From: DATJPY01 sp035506135
GTDB lineage: Bacteria; Myxococcota_A; UBA9160; PR03
DNA length: 32,502 nt
Reading direction: 5' to 3'
Assembly: GCA_035506135.1 (NCBI GenBank)
Contig: DATJPY010000070.1
Location: 1-32,502 of the forward strand
The notes under the pieces were generated by a model. The model ran no database searches. It had not been told where the DNA came from and was given only the letters and a program-made list of their open reading frames with translations. Positions 1 to 7,557 of this stretch are shown here, piece by piece (the stretch's first letter is position 1; each line of letters opens with the position of its first letter). The position numbers and the translations under genes were made by a program.

Positions 1-136
1 AGCAGCTCGCGATGCCGACCTGCGCCTTGTCCATGTCGGCTTCCGAGAGCCCGGTGGCGTAGAGCATCGCCTGCGAGGCGCCCTGGCTCTTCGGCTGGGT
101 GATGCGTCGCGAGATGCGGTTCAGCGGCTCGCCCAT
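1..136 (-). CDS. ilvD: Dihydroxy-acid dehydratase, N-terminal fragment (cut by window edge)
   Basis: Only the first 45 codons are present; the gene runs off the left edge. The translation starts MGEPLNRISRRITQ and continues with KSQGASQAMLYATGL and a QVGIAS segment, which is the characteristic N-terminus of IlvD/Edd-family dehydratases. The known family role is dehydration of 2,3-dihydroxy-acids to 2-keto acids in branched-chain amino-acid synthesis, using an Fe-S cluster. The cluster ligands lie outside the window. The close match to the IlvD start rather than the Edd start makes ilvD the better name. It is divergent from the hydrolase at 349, leaving about 210 bases that must hold its promoter; I see no clear operator or terminator in that gap. 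Confidence 0.85.
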   Translation of the reverse strand, partial: MGEPLNRISRRITQPKSQGASQAMLYATGLSEADMDKAQVGIASC

Positions 137-348
137 CGTCGGTGGCTCCGGCTCGTTGGATCTCGGCAGTCTAGCAGTCGAGGCGGCCGGGAGGCCGAGG
201 CCTGCGGCCGCGTCGCCGGTCGTCGTGCAGCCGGCCAGGCACGTCGAGGAGAGGGAGATGCGCACGGAGCGAGCCCTCCTGCGCTCCATCATGCGCTCCG
301 AAACGATTCCGAGTCAAGCGCCGCTCGCGCGCTAGGATGGAGGCCGAC

Positions 349-1062
349 ATGACGACGGTGTTGCTCGTACACGGCGCCTGGCACGGCGCCTGGTGCTGGG
401 AGCCGGCGGTGCGGGCGCTCGAAGCCCGCGGGCTGCGCGCGGTCGCGCCCGATCTCCCGATGACGTCGCTGCGCGCCGACGTCGACTGCGTGTCGGCCGC
501 GATCCGCCGCCACGCCAGCGGACCGCTCCTCGTGTGCGGTCACTCGTACGGCGGCGTCGTGATCACGCAGGCGAGCGCCGAGGCCGCCGGCGCCGCGCAG
601 CTCGTCTATCTCGCCGCCTTCGTTCCCGACCGGGGCGAGAGCCTGGGCTCGCTGATCGTGCAGGGCCCGCAGACGGCGCTCGCTTCGGCCGTGGTGTTCG
701 GCAGCGGGGAGACGAGCACCATCGATCCGGCGCAGGCGACGGACGTCTTCTACCACGACTGCAGCGAAGCGCTCGCGCGCGATGCGATCCACCGCCTGCG
801 CGCGTACAGCGCCGCCTGCTTCCAGACACCGGTCGACCGCGTGGGTTGGCGCGAGATCCCGTCGAGCTACATCGTCTGCCGCGACGATCGCGCCATCCAT
901 CCCGATGCCCAGCGGCGCATGGCCGAGCGGACCGGCCGCGTCGTCGAGATCCCGGGCAGCCACTCGCCCTTCCTCGCGCAGCCCGAGCGGCTGGCCGAGG
1001 AGATCGCGGAGCTCGCGTCGGGAGCGGGCGTGGAGCCGATCGCCTCGAGGCGACGGCCGTAG
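349..1062 (+). CDS. Alpha/beta hydrolase (EstC/salicylate-esterase-like), 237 aa
   Basis: A small single-domain alpha/beta hydrolase. It begins with the oxyanion-hole strand VLLVHGAWHGAW at residues 4-15 and has the nucleophile elbow GHSYGG with Ser near residue 66. A late Asp lies in CRDDRAIHP (about 179-180) and the catalytic His in PGSHSP (about 205), so the whole triad is visible. The length is typical of the plant hydroxynitrile-lyase/salicylate-esterase-like bacterial family, which cleaves small esters; the substrate cannot be read from sequence. An ATG at 337 is in frame, but GGAGG at 339-343 sits five bases before the ATG at 349, so the later start is preferred. There is no signal peptide, so it is cytoplasmic. 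It converges on the hydrolase at 1067 with a 4-base gap. Confidence 0.85.
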   Translation: MTTVLLVHGAWHGAWCWEPAVRALEARGLRAVAPDLPMTSLRADVDCVSAAIRRHASGPLLVCGHSYGGVVITQASAEAAGAAQLVYLAAFVPDRGESLGSLIVQGPQTALASAVVFGSGETSTIDPAQATDVFYHDCSEALARDAIHRLRAYSAACFQTPVDRVGWREIPSSYIVCRDDRAIHPDAQRRMAERTGRVVEIPGSHSPFLAQPERLAEEIAELASGAGVEPIASRRRP

Positions 1063-1066
1063 AACG

Positions 1067-2035
1067 TCAGCCGCAGACGCTCCCGGCCGCGATGCGGAGG
1101 AAGCGCTCGATGCGCTTGTTGGCGCGCGCCGCGACCGGGATCGGGAAGGCGTTGAAGCCGTGCACGCCGCCCGGGTAGACCGCGAGCTCCGCCGGGCTGC
1201 CGGCCGCCCGCCAGCGCGCGTGCATGAAGAGCGAGTCGTCGAGCAGCGGATCGAGGGTGCCGACCGTGAAGAGCGCGTGCGGCAGGCCGGCGAGATCGGC
1301 GTAGAGAGGCGATACGTCCGGGTGCCGGCGCAGCTCGGGCGGGACGAAGTTCGACGTGCACCACTCGATGATCGGCGTCGAGAGGATGATGTTGCGCTCG
1401 CCCCAGCGCCGTGCGCTCGGGGTGAGCGAGAGGTCATAGGCGCCGAACGACAGGTTGGCGCCCGTGAAGCCGGTGAAGCCGTGGCGGTCGCGCAGCCGGA
1501 GCAGCGTCACGACCGCGAGGTGCGCGCCCGCCGACTCGCCGCCGATCAGGAGCCGCTCGGTGCCGAACTCGCGCTTGGCGTGCTCGGCGAGCCAGAGGGC
1601 GGCCGCCTCGCAGTCGTCGGGCCCGGCGGGATACGGATGCTCGGGCGCGAGCCGGTAGTCGACGCTCACCACGGCGAGACCGCACTCCTGCGCGAGGCGG
1701 AGGTTGAAGACATCGAGATGATGGGCGGCACCGAGCGTCCAGCCGCCGCCGTGCAGGTGCAGGTAGACCGCGCGCGGCGCATCCGGCGCGATCACGCGCA
1801 CGGGCACCTCGCCGACGGGACCGGGGAGCGCGCGGACGCGGGCCTCCTCCACCTTCTCGATCGGTCCCCAGATGCCCTCGCCGCGCTCGCGCTCCGCGCG
1901 GATCTCCGCCGCCGCGCGCAGGTGGAGCGACTTGGTCCGGGCGAGCACCGCCTCGATCGCGGCGTTGAGCTGCGCGGTCTCCGGCTCGATCGCTGCAGCG
2001 TCGAACGGATCGAGGGGCGCGCCCGGCTCGCTCAT
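1067..2035 (-). CDS. HSL-family (fold-3) alpha/beta hydrolase / esterase, 322 aa
   Basis: A carboxylesterase of the hormone-sensitive-lipase (family IV) type. It carries the oxyanion-hole motif HGGG at residues 95-98, the nucleophile motif GESAGA with Ser168, Asp262 in GTLDPLLDD and His292 in GVHGF, so the triad is complete. GESAG is a variant of the more usual GDSAG. A helical cap of about 60 residues precedes the core, as in the family. No signal peptide or membrane segment is seen. Family members hydrolyse short to medium acyl esters, and related enzymes in catabolic islands open lactones or remove ester groups. It is divergent from the FG-GAP gene by 77 bases and unrelated in sequence to the hydrolase at 349, despite the shared fold. 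Confidence 0.88.
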   Translation of the reverse strand: MSEPGAPLDPFDAAAIEPETAQLNAAIEAVLARTKSLHLRAAAEIRAERERGEGIWGPIEKVEEARVRALPGPVGEVPVRVIAPDAPRAVYLHLHGGGWTLGAAHHLDVFNLRLAQECGLAVVSVDYRLAPEHPYPAGPDDCEAAALWLAEHAKREFGTERLLIGGESAGAHLAVVTLLRLRDRHGFTGFTGANLSFGAYDLSLTPSARRWGERNIILSTPIIEWCTSNFVPPELRRHPDVSPLYADLAGLPHALFTVGTLDPLLDDSLFMHARWRAAGSPAELAVYPGGVHGFNAFPIPVAARANKRIERFLRIAAGSVCG

Positions 2036-2112
2036 CGGCGGCGATCGTACCAGATGTGCGGCCCGCTGCGCCGGAAGCCGGATCGGCGCGGCGCCGTTAC
2101 CCTACGCGCCCG

Positions 2113-3624
2113 ATGGCGATCCGGCCCGCGGCGCTGATTCTGCTCTCGTGCGCTGCGAGCCTCTCCGCGGGGGCAGAGTCCGCCGCGCCGTTCGCAGTGC
2201 AGGCGATCCCGAACGCGGGCCGTGCGGTCGCCGCCGAGATCGCCGACTTCGACGGTGATGGGCGCGCCGATCTCCTGGTGATCGCCGTGGCCGGTGTGCC
2301 CCCGGACGAGACGCGCACCATCCGCGTGCGCTATCAGGCTGCCGACGGCTCGCTTCCGGACGCGCCCGACTTCGAGGCGCCGCTGCCGCGCGGCGCCGCC
2401 GTCTACGATGTCGCCGACGTCGACGCGCAGCGGGGCAGCGAGCTCGTGCTGCTCGAGCGCGAGGGGCTCAGCGTGCTCTCGCTCGCGGGGCGCACGCCGA
2501 CCTGGCGCACGCTCGCATCGCCGGTGACCCCGACCGCCGCCATCCTGCCCGACGAGCGTGGCATCGAGCGATTGCGGCTCGTGCGGCCCGAGCTCGGCGG
2601 CGTGCGCTTCCTGGTCCCCGCGCTCGGCGAGGCCGTGGTGCTCGGGCCCGACGGCGAGGTGCTCGGACGGCTGCGCGTCGGAGGCCGCGCCAACTACTTC
2701 GCAGCGCCCCGCCCCGGGCCGCTCGCCAGCGAGAGCGAGATCGACATCTACTTCGACGTGCCCCATCTCGACGTCGCCGACGTCGATGGCGACGGGCGCG
2801 CCGACGTCGTCGCCTCCACGCGCCACGAGCTGCGCGTGTTCCGGCAGCGCGCCGACGGCCGCTTTCCGGACGACCCCGACCGCCAGCTCCCGCTGCGCCT
2901 GATCTCCGCCGACGACCACGTGCGCAACTCCGGCCTGGTGCGCGTCGCCGTGGCCGACATCGACGGCGACCACCGCGCCGACCTCCTCGTCACGCGCTCG
3001 AGCGGCGGCCTCCTGCGCGCCACCACGCAGACCCGCATCCACCGCAATCGCGACGGCGGCTGGGACCTGGCGCATCCCGACCAGATCTTCGAGAACCGCG
3101 GCGGCGTGGTGATCGACCAGCTGATCGACCTCGACGGCGACGGCCGCGCCGAGCTCGTGCGCGTGGTGACGCCGCTCGGCCTCGTCGATCTGGCCCAGTT
3201 CTTCCTGCAGCGGGCGATCGGCGCCGACGCGTCGATCTACCGCGCCGACGGGGAGGGGCGGTTCGCCGCGAAGCCGCTCTACGAGCGCGAGTTCAGCCTC
3301 GGCATGAACTTCGAGACGCTCCGCTTCCGCGGCTTCGTGCCGACGCTCGAGGCCGACGCGAACGGCGACGGCCAGCGCGACCTCCTGGCGTCGGGCGACG
3401 GCTCCGCGCTGGAGGTGTATCTGGGCGGTCCCGACTACCGCTTCGCGCAACGCCAGGCGCGCCAGGAGCTCGACACCGGCGGGCGCATCAGCCTCGGCGA
3501 CCTCGACGGCGACGGCCTGCCCGACTTCGCGATCTACGACCCGCGTCGCGCCGACGTCCCGGTCCGGGTCGGCCGCAATCTCGGCCTGCTGCCGGGCACG
3601 CCGGCTGGAATGCGTTCGCGTTAG
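2113..3624 (+). CDS. Exported FG-GAP/VCBS-repeat beta-propeller protein, 503 aa
   Basis: No enzymatic motif is visible. The protein has an N-terminal hydrophobic segment (about residues 5-20, RPAALILLSCAASLSAGAES) that reads as a Sec signal peptide. LLSC within it could be a weak lipobox, so a lipoprotein is possible. The body carries six calcium-loop-like motifs of the D-x-D/N-G-D-x-x-x-D type, for example DFDGDGRADLL near 45, DVDGDGRADVV near 223, DIDGDHRADLL near 281, DLDGDGRAELV near 338, DANGDGQRDLL near 414 and DLDGDGLPDFA near 462. These are typical of integrin-like FG-GAP blades. An upstream in-frame ATG exists at 2056, but the signal peptide starts at the ATG at 2113. The stop overlaps the stop of the convergent hydratase. 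The cellular role is unknown; binding or scaffolding outside the cytoplasm is likely. Confidence 0.8.
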   Translation: MAIRPAALILLSCAASLSAGAESAAPFAVQAIPNAGRAVAAEIADFDGDGRADLLVIAVAGVPPDETRTIRVRYQAADGSLPDAPDFEAPLPRGAAVYDVADVDAQRGSELVLLEREGLSVLSLAGRTPTWRTLASPVTPTAAILPDERGIERLRLVRPELGGVRFLVPALGEAVVLGPDGEVLGRLRVGGRANYFAAPRPGPLASESEIDIYFDVPHLDVADVDGDGRADVVASTRHELRVFRQRADGRFPDDPDRQLPLRLISADDHVRNSGLVRVAVADIDGDHRADLLVTRSSGGLLRATTQTRIHRNRDGGWDLAHPDQIFENRGGVVIDQLIDLDGDGRAELVRVVTPLGLVDLAQFFLQRAIGADASIYRADGEGRFAAKPLYEREFSLGMNFETLRFRGFVPTLEADANGDGQRDLLASGDGSALEVYLGGPDYRFAQRQARQELDTGGRISLGDLDGDGLPDFAIYDPRRADVPVRVGRNLGLLPGTPAGMRSR

Positions 3625-4400
3625 CGTCCCTTCCAGCTCGGCTTGCGCTTCTGGGCGAAGGCGAGCGGACCCTCGCGGAAGTCCTCGCTGCGGACGAGCT
3701 CGCCGATGGCGTCGTAGCGCGCGCTCATCGCCTCCTCGAGCGACGCGTGCTCGAGCCCCTCCAGCGCCACCTGCCGCGTGGCGCGCACCGAGACCGGCGA
3801 GCACTCGAGGATCGCCGCGACCCAGCGCCGCGCCGCGGCGAGCAGCTCGCCCGGCGGCACGACCTCGTTCACGATGCCGAGGCGCAGCGCCTCGGCGGCG
3901 TCGACGCGCCGGCCGGTCAGCAGCATCCCCATGGCGGCCTTGTAGCCGATCTGACGCGGCAGCCGGTGGAGCCCCCCCGCGAGCGCCGCGAGGCCGACGC
4001 GCGGCTCCGGCAGCGCGAACACCGCGCGCTCGGAGGCAATCGCGACGTCGCACGCCAGCACGATCTCGAAGCCTCCCCCCATCGCCAGCCCGTTCACCGC
4101 CGCGATCACGGGCTTTCGGCCGTCGAAGCGCGAGGTGAGGCCCCCGAAGCCCGACGTGGGCCACTCGAGCTTGTGGCCGGCCGCCTGGTACTTGAGGTCG
4201 TTGCCCGCGCAGAAGGCCTTGTCGCCCTCGCCAGTGACGATCGCGACCCAGAGCTCCGGGTCGGCCTCGAAGTCGTCGAACACCCGCGAGAGCTCGAAGC
4301 TCGCGGGCGGGTGGATGGCGTTCATCACCTCGGGCCGGGCGATGGTGACGAGCAGCGCGTGGCCGTCGCGCTCGGCACGACAGAACTCGAGGGCAGGCAT
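3621..4400 (-). CDS. Enoyl-CoA hydratase/isomerase (crotonase family), 259 aa
   Basis: A crotonase-fold enzyme predicted to add water to 2-enoyl-CoA. The oxyanion-hole segment AFCAGNDLK lies at residues 62-70 and the second glycine segment AMGGGFEIVLACD at 106-118. Both glutamates used by true hydratases appear present: Glu112 in GGGFE and Glu132 in LPEPRVGL. Hydratase rather than isomerase-only activity is therefore plausible. An upstream in-frame start at 4424 exists, but GAGGAA a few bases before the ATG at 4400 favours the shorter form. It lies 69 bases downstream of the Ltp2-like gene on the same strand, so it may belong to that transcript and supply its 3-hydroxyacyl-CoA substrate. Its stop codon overlaps that of the FG-GAP gene. 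Confidence 0.88.
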   Translation of the reverse strand: MPALEFCRAERDGHALLVTIARPEVMNAIHPPASFELSRVFDDFEADPELWVAIVTGEGDKAFCAGNDLKYQAAGHKLEWPTSGFGGLTSRFDGRKPVIAAVNGLAMGGGFEIVLACDVAIASERAVFALPEPRVGLAALAGGLHRLPRQIGYKAAMGMLLTGRRVDAAEALRLGIVNEVVPPGELLAAARRWVAAILECSPVSVRATRQVALEGLEHASLEEAMSARYDAIGELVRSEDFREGPLAFAQKRKPSWKGR

Positions 4401-4469
4401 CGGGGTTCCTCCGAGGCGGGACACTACCCGCGCCGGACTGCGTCGATCAACCGCTCGCCCGCCGTGCGC

Positions 4470-5675
4470 TCACTCCCGCGCGAGCAGGAGGCAGCCTGCG
4501 AGCGGCCCGCCGCCGGCCGCAGCGACCGCCACGCGCGGCGTGCCCGGGACCTGGCGCGCTCCTCCTTCGCCCCAGAGCTGGACGGCCGCCTCGTGCAGGA
4601 AGCCGTAGCCGTGCAGCCGTCCGCCCGAGAGCTGACCGCCCTGCGTGTTGAGCGGCAGCTCGCCGTCGAGCGCGATGCGACGGCCGCCCTCGACGAACGG
4701 CCCGCCCTCGCCCTTCTTGCAGAAGCCGAGCGCCTCGAGCCAGGCGAGCGCGAGGAACGAGAAGCCGTCGTAGAGCTCCGCCACGTCGACGTCGGCCGGG
4801 CGCAGGTCGGTGCGCGACCAGAGCATCGCGCCCGCGTCGCGCATCGCCATCGTGGTGAGGTCGTCGAACTGGTCCCAGGATGGGCGCCCGCGCAGCGCGG
4901 AGCCCACCGCCTCGACGCGCAGCGGAGGCCGGCGCCCGCCGCGCGCCCGCTCGGCGCGCGACACGATCACCGCGGTCGCGCCGTCTGCCGGCACGTCGCA
5001 GTCGTAGAGACAGAACGGCGTCGAGATCAGGCGCGCGGAGAGGTAGTCGTCGAGCGAGAGCGGGTCGCGGTAGACGGCGTTCGGATTGCCGGCCGCGTTG
5101 CGCCGCGCGTTCACGGCGATCCAGCCGAGCTGCTCGCGGGTCGTGCCATACTCGTAGAAGTGTCGCTGGGCGAACATCGCGATCCAGTTGGCGGCGGAGG
5201 CCGCGCCGAACGGCAGCGTCCACTGGAGCGAGCCGCCGGCGCGGAAGCTCTTGCCCCCGCCGCCGCCTCCGCCGTCCAGCCCGATGCCGGCGCGCCCGCC
5301 CTTGCCCTGCGCCGTCGCCTCCCAGACCGTCCGGTAGCAGAGCACGTGGTTGGCGAGGCCGCAGGCGACGGCCGTCACGGCCTCGATCACCGAGCCGAGC
5401 TGGCCGGGCAGCTCGGGTCCGCCCGCATACCAGGAGAGCTCGAGGCGCAGCGCGTCCTGCAGCTCGGGAATGCTCGGTCCCGCGAAGCCACGCGGGCCGA
5501 ACCAGCCGCCGGGGTAGCTCGCCAGGCCGTCGATGTCGCCCCGCTCGAGGCCCGCGTCGGCGATCGCGGCGAGGCACGCGTCGAGAGTGAGCTCCATCGG
5601 GTCGCGGCCGAGGCGCCGTCCCACCGCCGACTGCCCGATCCCGGTGATCGCGGCGCGCCGCTCCGGGCTCTCCAT
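4470..5675 (-). CDS. Thiolase-fold, Ltp2-like protein (probable acyl-CoA retro-aldolase subunit), 401 aa
   Basis: A thiolase-superfamily protein of the lipid-transfer-protein/SCPx-thiolase branch: TGIGQSAVGRR at residues 11-21, a YDGFSF segment near 302, a GFCKKGEGGPFV segment near 317-328 and HGYGFLHEA near 355-363. The canonical nucleophile cysteine is not visible; the segment GGPELPGQLGSVIEA around 85-99 occupies its place. That is the pattern of Ltp2-type enzymes, which as I recall work as aldolases with a DUF35 partner and use tyrosines. Tyr302 and Tyr357 are candidates. A seven-glycine run at about 135-141 is unusual. The ATG at 5675 shares its A with the TGA of the DUF35 gene, giving tight translational coupling. 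Alternative: a catalytically inert thiolase-like subunit. Confidence 0.82.
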   Translation of the reverse strand: MESPERRAAITGIGQSAVGRRLGRDPMELTLDACLAAIADAGLERGDIDGLASYPGGWFGPRGFAGPSIPELQDALRLELSWYAGGPELPGQLGSVIEAVTAVACGLANHVLCYRTVWEATAQGKGGRAGIGLDGGGGGGGKSFRAGGSLQWTLPFGAASAANWIAMFAQRHFYEYGTTREQLGWIAVNARRNAAGNPNAVYRDPLSLDDYLSARLISTPFCLYDCDVPADGATAVIVSRAERARGGRRPPLRVEAVGSALRGRPSWDQFDDLTTMAMRDAGAMLWSRTDLRPADVDVAELYDGFSFLALAWLEALGFCKKGEGGPFVEGGRRIALDGELPLNTQGGQLSGGRLHGYGFLHEAAVQLWGEGGARQVPGTPRVAVAAAGGGPLAGCLLLARE

Positions 5676-6088
5676 CAGCCGCCCGCCGTCGGCGCGAACA
5701 GCGGAATCCACACATCATCGTGTTGCTCGAAGACGACGCGGAGCGGCATCCCGATCCGAAGCTCCGGGACTGCGCAGTCCACCACGTTGGTGGTGAGGCG
5801 CAGCCCCGGCTGCTCCTCGAGCTCGACGATCGCGATCACGTACGGCGGCGGGAAGCCGGGGATCCAGGGCTGATGGTTCACCGTGTAGGTCGCGAGCCGC
5901 GCGCGCCCGCTCGCGGCTTCGGGCCGGACGTCGCGCGACAGACAGCGCGGACAGATCGGCGCCGGCGGATGGATCCAATGGCGGCACGCGGCGCAGCGCA
6001 GCAGGCGGAGCTCGCCCTGCGCGCCACCGGTCCAGAAGTGCTCGTTGCCGGCCCCGACCTGGGGCAGGACGCGGAACGGCTTCGTCAT
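5675..6088 (-). CDS. DUF35 zinc-ribbon/OB-fold protein, 137 aa
   Basis: An acyl-CoA-associated OB-fold protein. The N-terminal rubredoxin-like zinc ribbon shows two CxxC pairs, CAAC near residue 36 and CPRC near 51. An OB-type beta domain follows, containing TYTVNHQPW and a PPYVIAIVELEEQPG strand. Known DUF35 proteins pair with thiolase-fold enzymes, for example ChsH2-DUF35 with Ltp2, and are needed for their activity or acyl-CoA binding. The one-base stop/start overlap with the Ltp2-like gene fits a 1:1 complex. Unlike ChsH2 it is not fused to a MaoC domain. A 110-base divergent spacer separates it from the acyl-CoA dehydrogenase at 6199. Confidence 0.9.
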   Translation of the reverse strand: MTKPFRVLPQVGAGNEHFWTGGAQGELRLLRCAACRHWIHPPAPICPRCLSRDVRPEAASGRARLATYTVNHQPWIPGFPPPYVIAIVELEEQPGLRLTTNVVDCAVPELRIGMPLRVVFEQHDDVWIPLFAPTAGG

Positions 6089-6183
6089 CCGGGGCGGCAG
6101 CTCGGGCGCGGGCTTGCCATCGAATCGACGATGCCTCAGAGTCGCGCCGGCCGCGAGCAGGGCCGCGAGATTGCTGGCGGGGA

Positions 6184-6195
6184 GGTCGGCCGACC
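6184..6195. promoter_or_regulatory. Perfect 12-bp palindrome just before the acyl-CoA dehydrogenase start
   Basis: GGTCGGCCGACC is its own reverse complement and lies three bases before the ATG at 6199, in the 110-base divergent spacer. It could be part of an operator, but short GC palindromes arise easily in such DNA and no second copy was found in another promoter of this window. A GGGGAGG-like stretch ending at 6185 is the only ribosome-site candidate, at a long spacing. Confidence 0.25.
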
Positions 6196-6198
6196 GGA

Positions 6199-7320
6199 AT
6201 GGACGCCCGGCTCAGCGAGGAGCAGGAGCTGCTGCGCGCCAGCGCACGCGACTTCCTCGCGCGCGAGTGCCCGATGTCGTTCGTGCGCGAGCAGATCGAG
6301 GAGCCGCGCCGCCTGCCCGACGCGCTGTGGAAGCGGATGGCGGAGCTCGGCTGGCTCGGGCTCTGCGTTCCCGAGGCCCACGGCGGCGCCGGCCTCGGCC
6401 TGCTCGAGCTGGCGGTGCTCCTCGAGGAGACCGGACGCGCGTTGCTGCCGGGGCCGCTGCTCTCGACCGTCGCGCTCGCGGGTGCCGCGATCGAGCTCAG
6501 CGCCGACGAGGATCAGAGGCGCCGTCACTTCGGCGCGATCGCGCGCGGCGACGAGCGCGCCGCGCTCGCGTGGATCGAGGAGCCCGAGCGCTGGGACGCC
6601 GGCGGCGTGCACCTCGCGGCGCGGCGCGCCGGCGGGGGCTTGCGGCTCTCGGGCTCCAAGCGCTTCGTGCTGGACGCACAGGACGCCGACTGGCTGGTGG
6701 TCGCTGCCCGTCTCGAGTCGGGCGAGCCCGCCTTGCTGCTCGTCGACGCGCGGGCGCGCGGGCTCGCGGTTGCGCCGACCGCACTGCTCGACGCGACGCG
6801 CAGGGCGGCAACGGTCCGCCTCGACGACGTCGCGGTGCCGGCCGACGCGCTCGTGGCGCGAGGCGAGGACGCCTGCCGGCGCGTCGCGGACCGCGCCAAG
6901 GTGGCCCTCTGCGCGGAGATGCTCGGCGGCGCGCAGCGCGTGCTCGAGATGAGCGTCGCGTTCGCGTCGACCCGCGAGCAGTTCGGACGTCCGATCGGGA
7001 GCTTCCAGGCGATCCAGCACCGGCTGGCCGACATGCTGCTCGCCATCGAGGGCGCGCGCTCCGCCACCTGGTACGCCGCCTGGGCGGTGGACGCGGAGGA
7101 GCCCGGCGCGCACGCCGCTGCCTGCACGGCCAAGGCGCTCGCGTCGGACGCCTACGTGAGGGTCACGGGCGACGGCATCCAGATCCACGGCGGGCTCGGC
7201 TTCACCTGGGAGCAGGACCTGCACCTCTACTATCGACGCGCGAAGGTGTCGGAGCGCCTGTTCGGAGACGCCGGCTGGAACCGGGAGCTCCTGGCCCGCG
7301 CGCGGATCGACGCGCGCTAG
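6199..7320 (+). CDS. Acyl-CoA dehydrogenase-like protein, possibly the non-catalytic subunit, 373 aa
   Basis: Full-length acyl-CoA dehydrogenase fold: N-terminal helical domain (LSEEQELLRASARDFL, 5-20), beta domain in the middle, and a C-terminal helical domain with STREQFGRPIGSFQAIQH (257-274) and IQIHGGLGFTWEQDLHL (327-343). These FAD-contacting parts are well kept. The usual E-P-x-A-G-S-D stretch is degenerate (EEPERWDAGG), and the position of the catalytic Glu in the IYEG motif reads LFGD (residues 354-357). The helix-G Glu used by isovaleryl-CoA-type enzymes is also not obvious. This resembles the FadE28-like partner in heterotetrameric steroid acyl-CoA dehydrogenases, but an atypical active enzyme cannot be excluded. 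It is divergent from the DUF35/Ltp2-like pair. A 12-bp palindrome at 6184-6195 lies next to the start. Confidence 0.85.
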   Translation: MDARLSEEQELLRASARDFLARECPMSFVREQIEEPRRLPDALWKRMAELGWLGLCVPEAHGGAGLGLLELAVLLEETGRALLPGPLLSTVALAGAAIELSADEDQRRRHFGAIARGDERAALAWIEEPERWDAGGVHLAARRAGGGLRLSGSKRFVLDAQDADWLVVAARLESGEPALLLVDARARGLAVAPTALLDATRRAATVRLDDVAVPADALVARGEDACRRVADRAKVALCAEMLGGAQRVLEMSVAFASTREQFGRPIGSFQAIQHRLADMLLAIEGARSATWYAAWAVDAEEPGAHAAACTAKALASDAYVRVTGDGIQIHGGLGFTWEQDLHLYYRRAKVSERLFGDAGWNRELLARARIDAR

Positions 7321-7433
7321 CCGAGAGCCAGCGCGGCGCCCCGAGCGATCTTCGGCTCGCCAGCCCATCCCGGCGCATGACCGCGCTCTTGCGCGCCGAG
7401 GCGACCCGCCCCATCCTCCCGCGCGACGAGAGG

Positions 7434-7460
7434 GCCCGCCCCGCGAAACGCGGAGCGGGC
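7434..7460. terminator. Strong hairpin 1 downstream of the acyl-CoA dehydrogenase
   Basis: Two 12-base arms (7434-7445 and 7449-7460) are complementary at 11 of 12 positions around an AAA loop. The hairpin lies 113 bases after the dehydrogenase stop and is followed by TTCGTGC, not a clean T-run. An intrinsic-terminator role for the plus-strand transcript is plausible but weakly supported; a 5' leader element for the HSP70 gene is the alternative. Confidence 0.5.
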
Positions 7461-7479
7461 TTCGTGCGTCCGGAGATCG

Positions 7480-7518
7480 ACGACACCCCACCCCGCCTCG
7501 CGCGGGGCGGGGCGTCGT
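7480..7518. terminator. Strong hairpin 2 before the HSP70-like gene
   Basis: Arms of 17 bases (7480-7496 and 7502-7518) pair at 15 of 17 positions around a 5-base loop. On a minus-strand transcript the two mismatches become G-U pairs. It starts 19 bases after hairpin 1 and ends 39 bases before the HSP70 start. On the plus strand it is followed by GCATTTCC, so there is little T-run. It may be a second terminator or a stem in the HSP70 leader. Confidence 0.45.
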
Positions 7519-7557
7519 GCATTTCCGGGATCGAGTGAGCCATCGGGGAGGCGGATC

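Noticed and set aside
99..335. 78-codon open frame on the plus strand
   Set aside because: Overlaps the ilvD start and its promoter region, and has no motif or convincing ribosome site.
3747..5873. 708-codon open frame on the plus strand
   Set aside because: Antisense shadow of the hydratase, Ltp2-like and DUF35 genes; low-complexity composition and no domain.
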